Below are positions 34,136 through 43,111 of a stretch of 64,000 nt of DNA, piece after piece. The DNA is taken from NCBI RefSeq assembly GCF_019734885.1, contig NZ_JAAXCM010000046.1, forward strand, positions 33,634-97,633. The letters are read 5' to 3'. Position numbers and translations under genes: made by a program. Each line of letters begins with the position of its first letter. The first letter of the stretch is position 1. Origin of the DNA: Pseudocoprococcus catus (GTDB lineage Bacteria > Bacillota > Clostridia > Lachnospirales > Lachnospiraceae). Below the pieces are notes generated by a model, which saw nothing but the letters and a program-made list of their open reading frames with translations, did no database searches and was not told the origin of the DNA.

Positions 34136-34248
34136 CGTGGACAAAAAAACAGACAGCTAAATTTATAACTGCCTGCTAAAAAAGTATTTTCCTTTTTCTG
34201 TTTCATTCATGTAACCTCTTCCGCTCCTCAATAAAATCCATTATTTTA

Positions 34249-34785
34249 TTAGAATTCTTGAGTTTTTTTCGGAATAAAAAATTTGGTCATATCTGTTTTC
34301 TCTAATTCCAACAATCGTACCTTTTTATCAATTCCGCCTGCATATCCTGTCAGGCTGCCATTTGCACCGACCACACGGTGACATGGAATGATAATAGAGA
34401 CTGCATTATGCCCTACTGCACCGCCGACTGCCTGTGCAGACATATGATCCATGCCATGCTTTTCAGCCAGTTGTCCGGCAATCTCTCCATATGTCATTGT
34501 CTGACCATACGGAATCTGCAGCAAAATCTGCCACACTTCCTGTCTGAATGCAGATCCGATCGGATGAAGAGGCGGTGTAAAATTCGGTTCTTCGCCGGAA
34601 AAATACACATCCAGCCATCTTTTGGACTCTGCAAGAATCGGTGTTTCCCGCACAATATGTTCATCCGGAAGTATGTTGGCAAAGTATTTCTGCCCAACAA
34701 ACCACAATCCCGTCAGACCGATTTCATCAGCAGCCAACAGAATATCCCCCATTGGTGACTGATATTGACATGTATATACCATCAT
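34249..34785 (-). CDS. ogt: methylated-DNA-protein cysteine methyltransferase
   Basis: Repairs O6-methylguanine and O4-methylthymine by transferring the alkyl group to its own cysteine, seen in IIPCHRVVGANGSLTGYAGG. FRQEVWQILLQIPYGQTMTYGEIA and SAQAVGGAVGHNAVSI provide the DNA-recognition helix and Asn hinge. At 178 residues it has the N-terminal domain of Ogt/MGMT. It is followed upstream at 11 bases distance by the glycosylase gene, so the two form an alkylation-repair operon. Two adjacent ATG codons are possible starts. Confidence 0.95.
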   Translation of the reverse strand: MMVYTCQYQSPMGDILLAADEIGLTGLWFVGQKYFANILPDEHIVRETPILAESKRWLDVYFSGEEPNFTPPLHPIGSAFRQEVWQILLQIPYGQTMTYGEIAGQLAEKHGMDHMSAQAVGGAVGHNAVSIIIPCHRVVGANGSLTGYAGGIDKKVRLLELEKTDMTKFFIPKKTQEF

Positions 34786-34796
34786 TTTCCTCCATC

Positions 34797-35441
34797 TTAC
34801 TTCTTCTGTGTCTTCGGTTTATAATCTCTCATTTCCGGAATAGCTCCGCCTGCTACTGCCCACAAATACAGACTGGCCACACTGCAGTAAGGACTAAACC
34901 GCCTGCGATACTTTTCAAACAACTTCCGGTCAATCTTGCGGTGATGATAAACCATACGAAGTCCACGCTGGATAGCCAGATCATCATAGCTGAATATATC
35001 CGGCCGTTGCAGACAGAAAAGCAAGATCATCTCCGCTGTCCATACACCAATTCCTTTCAGAGAAGCCAGTTCCTTGATGGCCGCCTCGTCCGACATCTGA
35101 GCGACTGTTTCCAGATCAAAGACGCCCTCATGAACCTTTCTGGCAAAGTCCGTAATATATTCTGCCTTACGAAAGGTCATCCCCAAAGACTGCAGCTTGG
35201 AAATATCCGCTGAAAGAATAGTTACAGCATTCACTTCTCCCAAAGTCTCCTTCATCCGCTGCCAGATGGTTGCCTGTGCTTTCGTAGAAATCTGCTGACC
35301 GATAATATGATGAACCACTGAAGAAAACAAATCTGTGTCCACTTCTCTTTCTATCATCCCTATCTGATCAATGACTTCTGACAGCTTTTTGTCTTTATTT
35401 CGAAGATAAGTTATCTCATTTTCACTATATTCAAAATACAT
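34797..35441 (-). CDS. DNA-3-methyladenine glycosylase (HhH-GPD, AlkA-like)
   Basis: Excises alkylated purines. The helix-hairpin-helix KELASLKGIGVWTAEMILLFCL with Asp in RPDIFSYDDLAIQRGLRMVYH fits the HhH-GPD superfamily. SSVVHHIIGQQISTKAQATIWQRM is the usual start of this short AlkA type. 214 residues, lacking the N-terminal domain of E. coli AlkA. Cotranscribed with ogt. Confidence 0.9.
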   Translation of the reverse strand: MYFEYSENEITYLRNKDKKLSEVIDQIGMIEREVDTDLFSSVVHHIIGQQISTKAQATIWQRMKETLGEVNAVTILSADISKLQSLGMTFRKAEYITDFARKVHEGVFDLETVAQMSDEAAIKELASLKGIGVWTAEMILLFCLQRPDIFSYDDLAIQRGLRMVYHHRKIDRKLFEKYRRRFSPYCSVASLYLWAVAGGAIPEMRDYKPKTQKK

Positions 35442-35549
35442 CCTTTATCTCCCTTGCATATATTCTGCACAGCCCCTCTTCAATTTCTTCATCCAGATTG
35501 CTTTCATCCATGACCCTGCATTACACGCTTTGTAATTCTAACTACCCCT

Positions 35550-35578
35550 ATCATACCATGAAATATTCCCTTTTACAA
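35550..35578 (-). promoter_or_regulatory. predicted promoter of the alkylation-repair operon
   Basis: On the minus strand TTGTAA (35573-35578), 17-base spacer and TATGAT (35550-35555). A hairpin AGCAAA-AGTTG/CAACT-TTTGCT at about 35586-35629 may terminate the preceding fusion gene. Confidence 0.5.
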
Positions 35579-35675
35579 GTAAAAAGCAAACAGTTGTTCT
35601 TTTTAGTTTCAAAGGCAACTATTTGCTTCTGCAAAACACAATAAAAATCATTTATGCTGTCATCAAAAATACGTT

Positions 35676-36458
35676 CTATTCATCTGCACTTCTCAGCTTA
35701 CGAATCATTTCCTCGCAAATCTCAAGGGCACTCTTGCCGTCAGTCTGAACAACGATATCCGCTGCTGCTTCATACTTTGCTCTTCTTGCTTCCATCAAAT
35801 CCGCAATATACTCTACATTCTTGTGACCATTCAAAAGCGGACGCTCGTCACTGTTTTTCACGCGGTCAAGAATGGTCTGCGGGTCTGCTTTCAGAAGAAC
35901 AACCTTGCCGTTCTTTTTCATCTCAGCCACATTGCGTTCACGCATAGCCACACCGCCGCCACAGGAAATAATGACATTCTGCTTGGACTGCATGTCAATG
36001 AGCAACTGTGTCTCAAGATTCCGGAAGTATTCCTCTCCATAAGTCTCAAAAATTTCCGAAATGCTCATGCCCTGCTGCTCAGCGATCACCTGATCCATCT
36101 CAACCACATCCATGGCCAGTGCATCTCTCAAAAATGCAGAGATTGTACTCTTCCCTGCTCCCATGAAACCAATCAGCACAATATTGTAATCTAAGAGCTT
36201 CTTTCCCTGAATCTTCTTGCTGTTGTAGAGAACTCTTTCATAAATATCAGCAATCTCCTCCTGATGCACATTACCTTTCAATTCTATGTCCAGTGCCTCT
36301 TTCTGTCTGCTCTCCTGCTCCGGCTGAAGAATCTGCATCTGATTCTTCTCCTTCAATGCCATAATCTTCTCAACCACATCGAATCGTTTCATCAATATAT
36401 CTACAAGCTGAGTATCACAGGATAAAAGTTCCTGCCGCAATAAATCCAGTTCCTTCAT
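35676..36458 (-). CDS. chorismate mutase-shikimate kinase fusion
   Basis: Two aromatic amino acid enzymes in one chain of about 260 residues. The first 85 residues are an AroQ-type chorismate mutase (LDLLRQELLSCDTQLVDILMKRFDVVEKIMALK ... ADIYERVL). The rest is shikimate kinase with P-loop GFMGAGKST, VVEMDQVIAEQQGMSISEIF (shikimate-binding Asp), ETQLLIDM and CGGGVAMRE. The start at 36458 follows GGGAG; the frame extends nine codons upstream. The fused steps are not consecutive in the pathway, so the fusion may serve co-regulation. Confidence 0.92.
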   Translation of the reverse strand: MKELDLLRQELLSCDTQLVDILMKRFDVVEKIMALKEKNQMQILQPEQESRQKEALDIELKGNVHQEEIADIYERVLYNSKKIQGKKLLDYNIVLIGFMGAGKSTISAFLRDALAMDVVEMDQVIAEQQGMSISEIFETYGEEYFRNLETQLLIDMQSKQNVIISCGGGVAMRERNVAEMKKNGKVVLLKADPQTILDRVKNSDERPLLNGHKNVEYIADLMEARRAKYEAAADIVVQTDGKSALEICEEMIRKLRSADE

Positions 36459-36719
36459 AGTCATGCTCTCCCTTGTTTCTTTCATTTAGCGTGCTCTATT
36501 ACTCACATTCCGCTTCAATCGGACGCCTGTATCTGCCCCCTTCGAGCAGATACATCTTTGGAATGAATGTATCAGTTTAACGCATTAAGCTATTACATTG
36601 TACCATACATTTACAACTAAAGAAACCTGTAATTTCATTTATTTTATTGGTTATCCTGTGCAGTTTTCATACGAACTGCAGCATTCACAATCATCATCTG
36701 AATTTTTCTTTCCAAAAAC

Positions 36720-36741
36720 AGGACCCGCTTTTGCGAGTCCT
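36720..36741 (-). terminator. terminator of purine operon
   Basis: AGGACTCGC/GCGGGTCCT on the minus strand with one mismatch and a 4-base loop, followed by a T-rich run, just after purD. The 36459-36719 stretch otherwise holds nothing that I can identify. Confidence 0.75.
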
Positions 36742-36758
36742 GATAAAAGATTCATATT

Positions 36759-38030
36759 CTATGCTTCATCAATGGCTTTGCCGATATCATGACGCATATA
36801 TTTATTGTCGAATTCAATCCATTCGGTTGCTTTATAGGCATTGGCTCTTGCTTCTTTCAGCGTTGTGCCTTTGGCTGTGACACCAAGTACACGTCCGCCG
36901 TTTGTCACAATACCTTTTTCATTGCGCTTTGTGCCTGCATGGAAGCAATAATAGCCTTCATCCGCATGGAATTTTTCAAAACCTGTGATCGGATAACCTT
37001 TTTCGTAAGAAACCGGATAACCATCAGAAGCCAGGACAACACAAACTGCCGCATTGTCTTCAAATTCCAGATGCTTCTCAGCCAGTTTGCCGTCGATGCA
37101 TGCCTCAAACATTTCCACCAGATCTGTCTTCATTCTCGGAAGTACAACCTGTGTTTCAGGATCACCGAATCTGGCATTATATTCCAGCACCTTCGGGCCG
37201 TCTTCTGTCAGCATCAAACCAACAAAAAGGATGCCCACAAAATCTCTGCCTTCTGCTTTCATCGCTGCCATTGTCGGTTTGAAAATATGCTCCACACAGA
37301 AAGCATTCACTTCTTCTGTATAGAAAGGACTTGGGGAAAATGTACCCATACCGCCTGTATTTAAGCCCTGATCGCCATCTTTTGCACGTTTATGATCCTG
37401 AGCAGATGTCATCGGTACAATATTGGTTCCGTCACAGAAGCAAAGGGCCGACACCTCACGGCCTGTCATAAACTCTTCCACAACCATCTGATTGCCGGCT
37501 GAACCGAATTTCTTGTCTTCCATGATTTCTTTAACACCGGCGCGGGCTTCCTCAAGATTCTGACAGATGAGAACCCCTTTGCCCAAGGCCAGACCATCAG
37601 CCTTTAATACGATTGGCATCTTGGCCGTTTCAAGATAATCAAGGGCTGCCTGCGGATCCGTGAAATTCTCATAAGCAGCAGTCGGAATACCGTATTTCTT
37701 CATCAGATCTTTGGAAAATGCTTTGGAACCTTCGATAATGGCTGCATTCTTACGCGGTCCGAATACTCTCAGTCCTTCTGCCTCAAAAGCATCCACAATA
37801 CCGCCCACCAGAGGATCATCCATGCCGATCACCGTCAGATCAATGGCTTTTTCCTTTGCAAAGGCAACCAGCTTATCAAATTCCATGGCACCGATCGGTA
37901 CACATTCTGCAACTTCTTCAATACCGGCATTGCCCGGTGCACAATAAACTTTATCTACAAGAGGACTTTCTGCGACCTTCCATGCGATGGCATGCTCTCT
38001 CCCGCCGCCGCCAACGATTAATACTTTCAT
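36759..38030 (-). CDS. purD: phosphoribosylamine-glycine ligase
   Basis: ATP-grasp enzyme forming GAR from phosphoribosylamine and glycine. It begins MKVLIVGGGGREHAIAWK, with VLKADGLALGKGVLIC (ATP-grasp lysine), VEEFMTGREVSALCFCDG, and LEYNARFGDPETQVVLPRM near the end of the site. 423 residues from the ATG at 38030; a short upstream extension is possible. Last gene of the pur operon. Confidence 0.97.
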   Translation of the reverse strand: MKVLIVGGGGREHAIAWKVAESPLVDKVYCAPGNAGIEEVAECVPIGAMEFDKLVAFAKEKAIDLTVIGMDDPLVGGIVDAFEAEGLRVFGPRKNAAIIEGSKAFSKDLMKKYGIPTAAYENFTDPQAALDYLETAKMPIVLKADGLALGKGVLICQNLEEARAGVKEIMEDKKFGSAGNQMVVEEFMTGREVSALCFCDGTNIVPMTSAQDHKRAKDGDQGLNTGGMGTFSPSPFYTEEVNAFCVEHIFKPTMAAMKAEGRDFVGILFVGLMLTEDGPKVLEYNARFGDPETQVVLPRMKTDLVEMFEACIDGKLAEKHLEFEDNAAVCVVLASDGYPVSYEKGYPITGFEKFHADEGYYCFHAGTKRNEKGIVTNGGRVLGVTAKGTTLKEARANAYKATEWIEFDNKYMRHDIGKAIDEA

Positions 38031-38118
38031 TCTGCTCATCCTTTCTTTCATATCATATATAACTCACGAATTCCGATACAGAATTCAAAGTCACATTGCA
38101 GACTTGGATTCTTAAAGT

Positions 38119-38745
38119 CTACTCCTCTACAAACACTCTGCCATCCTTCACATGCACTTTGTCATGGGCGATCAGATCAATAACTTTCGGCATAATCTGC
38201 CATTCAGCCTGCTCCATAATTCTGCGCTGAAGCACCTCAGGCGTATCATCCGGGCGTACTTCCACCGGCTTCTGCATGATAATCGGGCCTGTATCAGTTC
38301 CCTCATCAACAAAATGCACCGTTGCACCGCTGATCTTCACACCGCGCTTTAAGGCAGCCTCATGAACATGCAGTCCATAATAACCGGTTCCACAGAAAGA
38401 CGGGATCAACGACGGATGGATATTGATCATCCTGTTTCTGTAGGCTTTGATCATCTTCTCTGGCACAACCACCATAAAGCCTGCCAATACAACGAGATCC
38501 ACACCCCGGACATTGACAGCTTCCAGCAGAGCATCATTAAAAAGCTCACGATCTGCATACTGTTTCGGAGAGATACATACCGCTTCAATACCGGCTCTCG
38601 CCGCTCTCTCCAGTGCTTTTGCCTTTGGATTATTGCTGATCACCACTTTGATCTCTGTGTCGGTGATACGTCCATCGGCAATGCTGTCGATAATGGCCTG
38701 GAGATTAGTGCCGCCGCCGGATACAAGTACTGCAATCTTTAACAT
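38119..38745 (-). CDS. purN: phosphoribosylglycinamide formyltransferase
   Basis: Transfers formyl from 10-formyl-THF to [20 protein letters not shown] binds phosphate, and [27 protein letters not shown] contains the catalytic Asn/His. [21 protein letters not shown] gives the Asp. 208 residues; its start overlaps purM by seven bases. Confidence 0.97.
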   Translation of the reverse strand: MLKIAVLVSGGGTNLQAIIDSIADGRITDTEIKVVISNNPKAKALERAARAGIEAVCISPKQYADRELFNDALLEAVNVRGVDLVVLAGFMVVVPEKMIKAYRNRMINIHPSLIPSFCGTGYYGLHVHEAALKRGVKISGATVHFVDEGTDTGPIIMQKPVEVRPDDTPEVLQRRIMEQAEWQIMPKVIDLIAHDKVHVKDGRVFVEE

Positions 38746-39764
38746 AATGTCACACCCTTTTCGCCCTCTGTCAGTTCACCAACGATATAGGCTTTCTCAC
38801 CTGCCTCTTCAATAAGCTTCATTGTCTTATCAACATCTGCAGGATCAACACCGATTACCATACCAAGACCCATGTTGAAAGTATTGTACATCATCTGTTC
38901 GGCAATATCACCTTTTTCTGCAATAAGTTTGAAGATAGCCGGAACTTCGTAGCTGTCTTTCTTCACAACAGCATGAACACCTTCCGGCAGCATACGTGGA
39001 ATATTCTCATAAAATCCGCCGCCCGTAATATGAGAGCATCCCTTAAGCGTCACACCGCCGTCTTTAACTGCCTTCAGGGCTTTGACATAAATTCTTGTAG
39101 GTGCGATCAATGCTTCACCTAAAGTTGTGCCAAGTTCATCATAGTATGTATCCAATGATTCCTTTGTCATATCGAATACTTTGCGGACAAGGGAGAAACC
39201 ATTGCTGTGTACACCGGAAGAAGCGATGCCGATAAGCACATCACCTTTCTTCAGATTCTCACCTGTGATCAGATCCTTCTTATCTACAACACCTACTGCA
39301 AAACCTGCAAGATCGTACTCATCCTCAGGCATCAGTCCCGGATGCTCCGCTGTCTCACCGCCGATCAGTGCTGCACCGGACTGCTTGCACCCTTCAGCAA
39401 CACCGCTGACGATTGTGGCAATCTTCTCAGGATAGTTCTTGCCACATGCAATATAATCAAGGAAGAAAAGCGGTTCACCGCCGGCACAAGCCACATCATT
39501 CACACACATAGCCACTGCATCAATACCGATCGTGTCATGTTTGTCCATAAGGAAAGCCAGTTTCACCTTTGTGCCGCAGCCATCTGTACCTGATAAAAGG
39601 ATCGGATCTTCCATTTTCTTGATATTTTCAAGAGAAAAAGCACCTGAAAATCCGCCGAGACCGCCAAGTACTTCCGGACGCATGGTTCCTTTGACAAATT
39701 TCTTCATGAGTTCTACTGATTCGTATCCTGCTTCAATATCTACACCGGCATTTTTGTAATCCAT
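38739..39764 (-). CDS. purM: phosphoribosylformylglycinamidine cyclo-ligase
   Basis: Closes the imidazole ring to [23 protein letters not shown] is the classic start. [35 protein letters not shown] and [13 protein letters not shown] follow, then [19 protein letters not shown]. 341 residues, standard. Confidence 0.98.
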   Translation of the reverse strand: MDYKNAGVDIEAGYESVELMKKFVKGTMRPEVLGGLGGFSGAFSLENIKKMEDPILLSGTDGCGTKVKLAFLMDKHDTIGIDAVAMCVNDVACAGGEPLFFLDYIACGKNYPEKIATIVSGVAEGCKQSGAALIGGETAEHPGLMPEDEYDLAGFAVGVVDKKDLITGENLKKGDVLIGIASSGVHSNGFSLVRKVFDMTKESLDTYYDELGTTLGEALIAPTRIYVKALKAVKDGGVTLKGCSHITGGGFYENIPRMLPEGVHAVVKKDSYEVPAIFKLIAEKGDIAEQMMYNTFNMGLGMVIGVDPADVDKTMKLIEEAGEKAYIVGELTEGEKGVTLC

Positions 39765-39856
39765 TTATATTTCCTCCTTGATAAAAGCACTCTGATTATG
39801 ATTAATTGTTCGATTCAAAATCCGTTCCCAGATTCTTATTTCACTATTTCTATCTG

Positions 39857-41221
39857 CTATTTCGTTGGGTAATCACCATTAAAACATGCCATGCAGAAAC
39901 CACCTGCGGCATCCGGACATGCGGCTACCATACCCTCACTGGACAGAAAGGCAAGTGAATCCGCTCCCGTCATCTTGCAGACCGCATCCACTCCCTGCTC
40001 ATGGAAGATCAGTTTCTTCTCTTCCGGCATGGAAGCACCATAATAACATGGATGTGAAATGGTTGCTGATGCGATCCTCAGATGGACACTCTTGGCTCCG
40101 GCATGGCGAAGCAGCTCAACTAACGTCTGAGCCGTTGTACCGCGCACCATGGAGTCATCCACAACCACAATGTTCTTGTCCTTCACCTGGCTCTTGATCA
40201 CAGAAAGCTTCATATGAATCTTTCTGTCAAACAAAATACCTTCCGGCTTCACCAGATTATTACCGTAGTATTTATTCTTAACAAAAGCATCCACCATAGG
40301 GATTCCCAGTGTATCTGCGTATCCGGCTGCTGCTGCCAGCCCCGAATCCGGTACCCATACAACCGCATCTGCCTCTGCAGGCGCTTCCTTGGCCAGATGG
40401 CATCCCATATTGTATCTCGCCTTGTAAACTTCCTGACCACCGAAGACACTGGCCGGATGTGAATAATAAATATACTCATAAATGCAGGCACGTATCGGCT
40501 GCGCCGGCATACCCTGGATGGAATGCGGGCCTTCTGCATTGATGACCACAATCTCCCCGGGCTGGATATCTCTCACATAATCAACATTCAATTCATCAAA
40601 GGCACATGTCTCTGAAGAAAGGAACCATGAATGATCTTCCCTGCCAAGTACCAGCGGACGAATGCCCTGGGGATCTCTGACACCGATCACCTTTCTCGGC
40701 GTCATCACCAGCATCGCGTATCCGCCTTTGAGCATCGGCATAATAGAAGCAATCGCCTCCTCAATGGTCGGATAATTATTTCTTGCTCTGGAAATCAACA
40801 CAGAGATTACTTCCGCCGCTTCCATTGTCTGGAATACAGAACCTTTCAGTTCCAGATCATGGCGAATCTCCTCGATATTCGTCAATCCGCCGTTTAAAGC
40901 AACAGCCATATGACCGCTTGTGTAACGGATCACGATGGGCTGTGCATTCTCCCGGGCATCCGATCCGTCATATCTGAGAATGTGACCAATACCTGCATGT
41001 CCCTGAAGCTTCTCGAGCTTCATTTCATCAAAAACTTCTGTCACAAGGCCTTCATCCTTCACATAGGAAAAATTACCCTGATTGTCATTCACACAGATAC
41101 CTGCTGCCTCCATGCCGCGATGCTGCATGGAAAACAGTCCGTAATATATTAAATGGGATGTATGAAAGCCGTTATTGTCAAACATGCCAAACAAACCACA
41201 TCTGTCCATCATTTTCTCCAT
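39857..41221 (-). CDS. purF: amidophosphoribosyltransferase
   Basis: Commits PRPP and glutamine to purine synthesis. After a short propeptide (MEKMMDR) the glutaminase nucleophile Cys8 is in CGLFGMFD. The PRPP loop is VVVDDSMVRGTTA. Cysteines in RACIYEYIYYSHP, ISHPCYYG and FCMACF match the 4Fe-4S ligands of the Bacillus type, so an oxygen-sensitive cluster is expected. 454 residues. A 92-base gap separates it from purM, and purE ends four bases before it. Confidence 0.97.
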   Translation of the reverse strand: MEKMMDRCGLFGMFDNNGFHTSHLIYYGLFSMQHRGMEAAGICVNDNQGNFSYVKDEGLVTEVFDEMKLEKLQGHAGIGHILRYDGSDARENAQPIVIRYTSGHMAVALNGGLTNIEEIRHDLELKGSVFQTMEAAEVISVLISRARNNYPTIEEAIASIMPMLKGGYAMLVMTPRKVIGVRDPQGIRPLVLGREDHSWFLSSETCAFDELNVDYVRDIQPGEIVVINAEGPHSIQGMPAQPIRACIYEYIYYSHPASVFGGQEVYKARYNMGCHLAKEAPAEADAVVWVPDSGLAAAAGYADTLGIPMVDAFVKNKYYGNNLVKPEGILFDRKIHMKLSVIKSQVKDKNIVVVDDSMVRGTTAQTLVELLRHAGAKSVHLRIASATISHPCYYGASMPEEKKLIFHEQGVDAVCKMTGADSLAFLSSEGMVAACPDAAGGFCMACFNGDYPTK

Positions 41222-41225
41222 CTGC

Positions 41226-41741
41226 TTACATCTCCTTTAAATACGCTTCATAGCCGATATGCTCAAGCTTGTCAGCCTTATTCAGTACCGTCTGCTCAAG
41301 CTTGCTGCTGTATACTTTCAGTCTCTCACGCAATGCGGCATCCTCTGTGGCCAGGATCTTGGCTGCCAGAAGTCCTGCATTCTGTGCACCATTGATGGCC
41401 ACTGTAGCAACCGGAATGCCCGGCGGCATCTGGACGATAGAATAAAGAGAATCCACACCGCCAAGAGCCTTTGTCTGCACCGGTACACCAATAACAGGGA
41501 GCACCGTCATAGCCGCAGTCATACCCGGAAGATGGGCTGCCCCGCCGGCACCTGCAATAATCACTGAAAGGCCTTTTTCCTCGGCTGTCTTTGCATATTC
41601 GCATAATCTGTCCGGTGTTCTGTGTGCCGAAACAATCGTCAGTTCATAAGGCACCTGCAATTCATCCAGTATCTCTGCTGCCTTTGACATAACCGGCAGA
41701 TCGGAATCACTGCCCATAATAATGCCAACCTTTACGCTCAT
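41226..41741 (-). CDS. purE: N5-carboxyaminoimidazole ribonucleotide mutase
   Basis: Class I PurE, which moves the carboxyl group of N5-[30 protein letters not shown] and [24 protein letters not shown] are the class I signatures. The adjacent purK supports this class. ATG at 41741 has GGAGG eight bases upstream; an ATG two codons earlier is too close. About 171 residues. Confidence 0.97.
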   Translation of the reverse strand: MSVKVGIIMGSDSDLPVMSKAAEILDELQVPYELTIVSAHRTPDRLCEYAKTAEEKGLSVIIAGAGGAAHLPGMTAAMTVLPVIGVPVQTKALGGVDSLYSIVQMPPGIPVATVAINGAQNAGLLAAKILATEDAALRERLKVYSSKLEQTVLNKADKLEHIGYEAYLKEM

Positions 41742-41755
41742 TCCCATTACCTCCG

Positions 41756-42883
41756 TTAAAACTTGATCTTTGAATGCGCATAGCGCGCTTTAAAAAGTGC
41801 ATCTTCAATCGTCTTATCTGTCACTGTGATATGCCCCATCTTACGGCCGACTCTGCATTCCTCTTTGCCGTAAATATGGATCTTCACTTCAGGATACTTA
41901 TAAGCTTCTTCCAGTCCATGGACTTCAGCCTTCTTATTCACGTTTCCAATAATATTCTTCATCACTGTCGGACGGATCAGTTCCGTACTGCCAAGGGGCA
42001 GTCCAAGAATCGCCCGGATATGATTCTCATACTGTGAAGTCACACAGCCCTCTATTGTGTAATGTCCTGAATTGTGTGGACGCGGCGCCAGCTCATTGAC
42101 AAGCACATGCTGATCCTTTGTCACAAAAAGTTCGATACAGAGCATACCATAGGCATTAAAAGCATGCACCGCTTTCCTTGCCACATCCATGGCTTCTTCC
42201 CGACAGACTTCTGTGATATCCGCCGGTACCGTTGTCTCATCCAGAATGCTGTTCACATGCACATTTTCTGCCACCGGGAATACCGCTACATCGCCGTTAG
42301 TGCTGCGGCAGACCAGAATCGATACTTCCTTTAAAAACGGCACATATTCTTCCACCATCAGGGGCAGACTGCCTGCGCCCAGACTCTCATAAGCCTCACG
42401 AATATCTTCTCTTGTATGGATCACCGCATTCCCCTTGCCGTCATAACCGCCTGTACAGGTCTTCAAAATCACCGGATAACCGAAATAGTCACAATCCTCC
42501 ACCAGCTGTTCATAAGAGTCTGCCTTTCGAAAATCAGGAACCGGCAGACCATGTGACATCAGCCACTGCTTCTGATCGTATTTGTTCTGAATATGCAAAA
42601 GTGTCTCACTGGAAGGATAAACAGGACATCCCTTTGCCTCCACCTGCTGCAGCGCCTTCACACTGATGTGCTCAAATTCATAGGTCACCACATCCACCTT
42701 CGAGGCCAGTTCCTCAATGGCTGCCACATCATCAAAATCTGCTACAATATGTTCATCTGCAATGCTGTGAGCCGGGCAATGCAGGGTTGGATCAAGAATT
42801 ACAAAATAATCATCCAGCCGCTTAGCATCAAGAATCATCATCTTGCCAAGCTGACCGCCGCCGATAATACCGATCTTATGCAT
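41756..42883 (-). CDS. purK: N5-carboxyaminoimidazole ribonucleotide synthase
   Basis: ATP-grasp enzyme that makes N5-CAIR from AIR and bicarbonate. [19 protein letters not shown] begins the chain. [35 protein letters not shown] and [18 protein letters not shown] follow. 375 residues. First gene of the operon purK-purE-purF-purM-purN-purD; purC, purB, purL and purH are not in the window. Confidence 0.97.
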   Translation of the reverse strand: MHKIGIIGGGQLGKMMILDAKRLDDYFVILDPTLHCPAHSIADEHIVADFDDVAAIEELASKVDVVTYEFEHISVKALQQVEAKGCPVYPSSETLLHIQNKYDQKQWLMSHGLPVPDFRKADSYEQLVEDCDYFGYPVILKTCTGGYDGKGNAVIHTREDIREAYESLGAGSLPLMVEEYVPFLKEVSILVCRSTNGDVAVFPVAENVHVNSILDETTVPADITEVCREEAMDVARKAVHAFNAYGMLCIELFVTKDQHVLVNELAPRPHNSGHYTIEGCVTSQYENHIRAILGLPLGSTELIRPTVMKNIIGNVNKKAEVHGLEEAYKYPEVKIHIYGKEECRVGRKMGHITVTDKTIEDALFKARYAHSKIKF

Positions 42884-43000
42884 GTCAAACGCTCCTTTTA
42901 TAATGATATCTTATAAATAAGTGGATACTCTTATTATAAACCATTCTTATAAATTCACTTTTTCCTATCAAAAAGGCAAAATTCATCAGAATCTGACTCT

Positions 43001-43029
43001 ATTGTAACCGTACTGAGCTTTTACGTCAA
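43001..43029 (-). promoter_or_regulatory. predicted promoter of pur operon
   Basis: TTGACG (43024-43029), 17-base spacer and TACAAT (43001-43006) on the minus strand. The ~110-base leader has no purine or PRPP riboswitch signature that I can see. Confidence 0.6.
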
Positions 43030-43039
43030 TACTTAAGCG

Positions 43040-43069
43040 AAAAAAAAGGAAAGGTTCTTTCACCTTTCC
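43040..43069 (-). terminator. terminator after aminopeptidase gene
   Basis: GGAAAGGT/ACCTTTCC stem with a 6-base loop followed by eight T on the minus strand. Confidence 0.85.
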
Positions 43070-43111
43070 CTTTATATTTAAAATGTATCGTCGATACTAT
43101 ATAAGCACAGC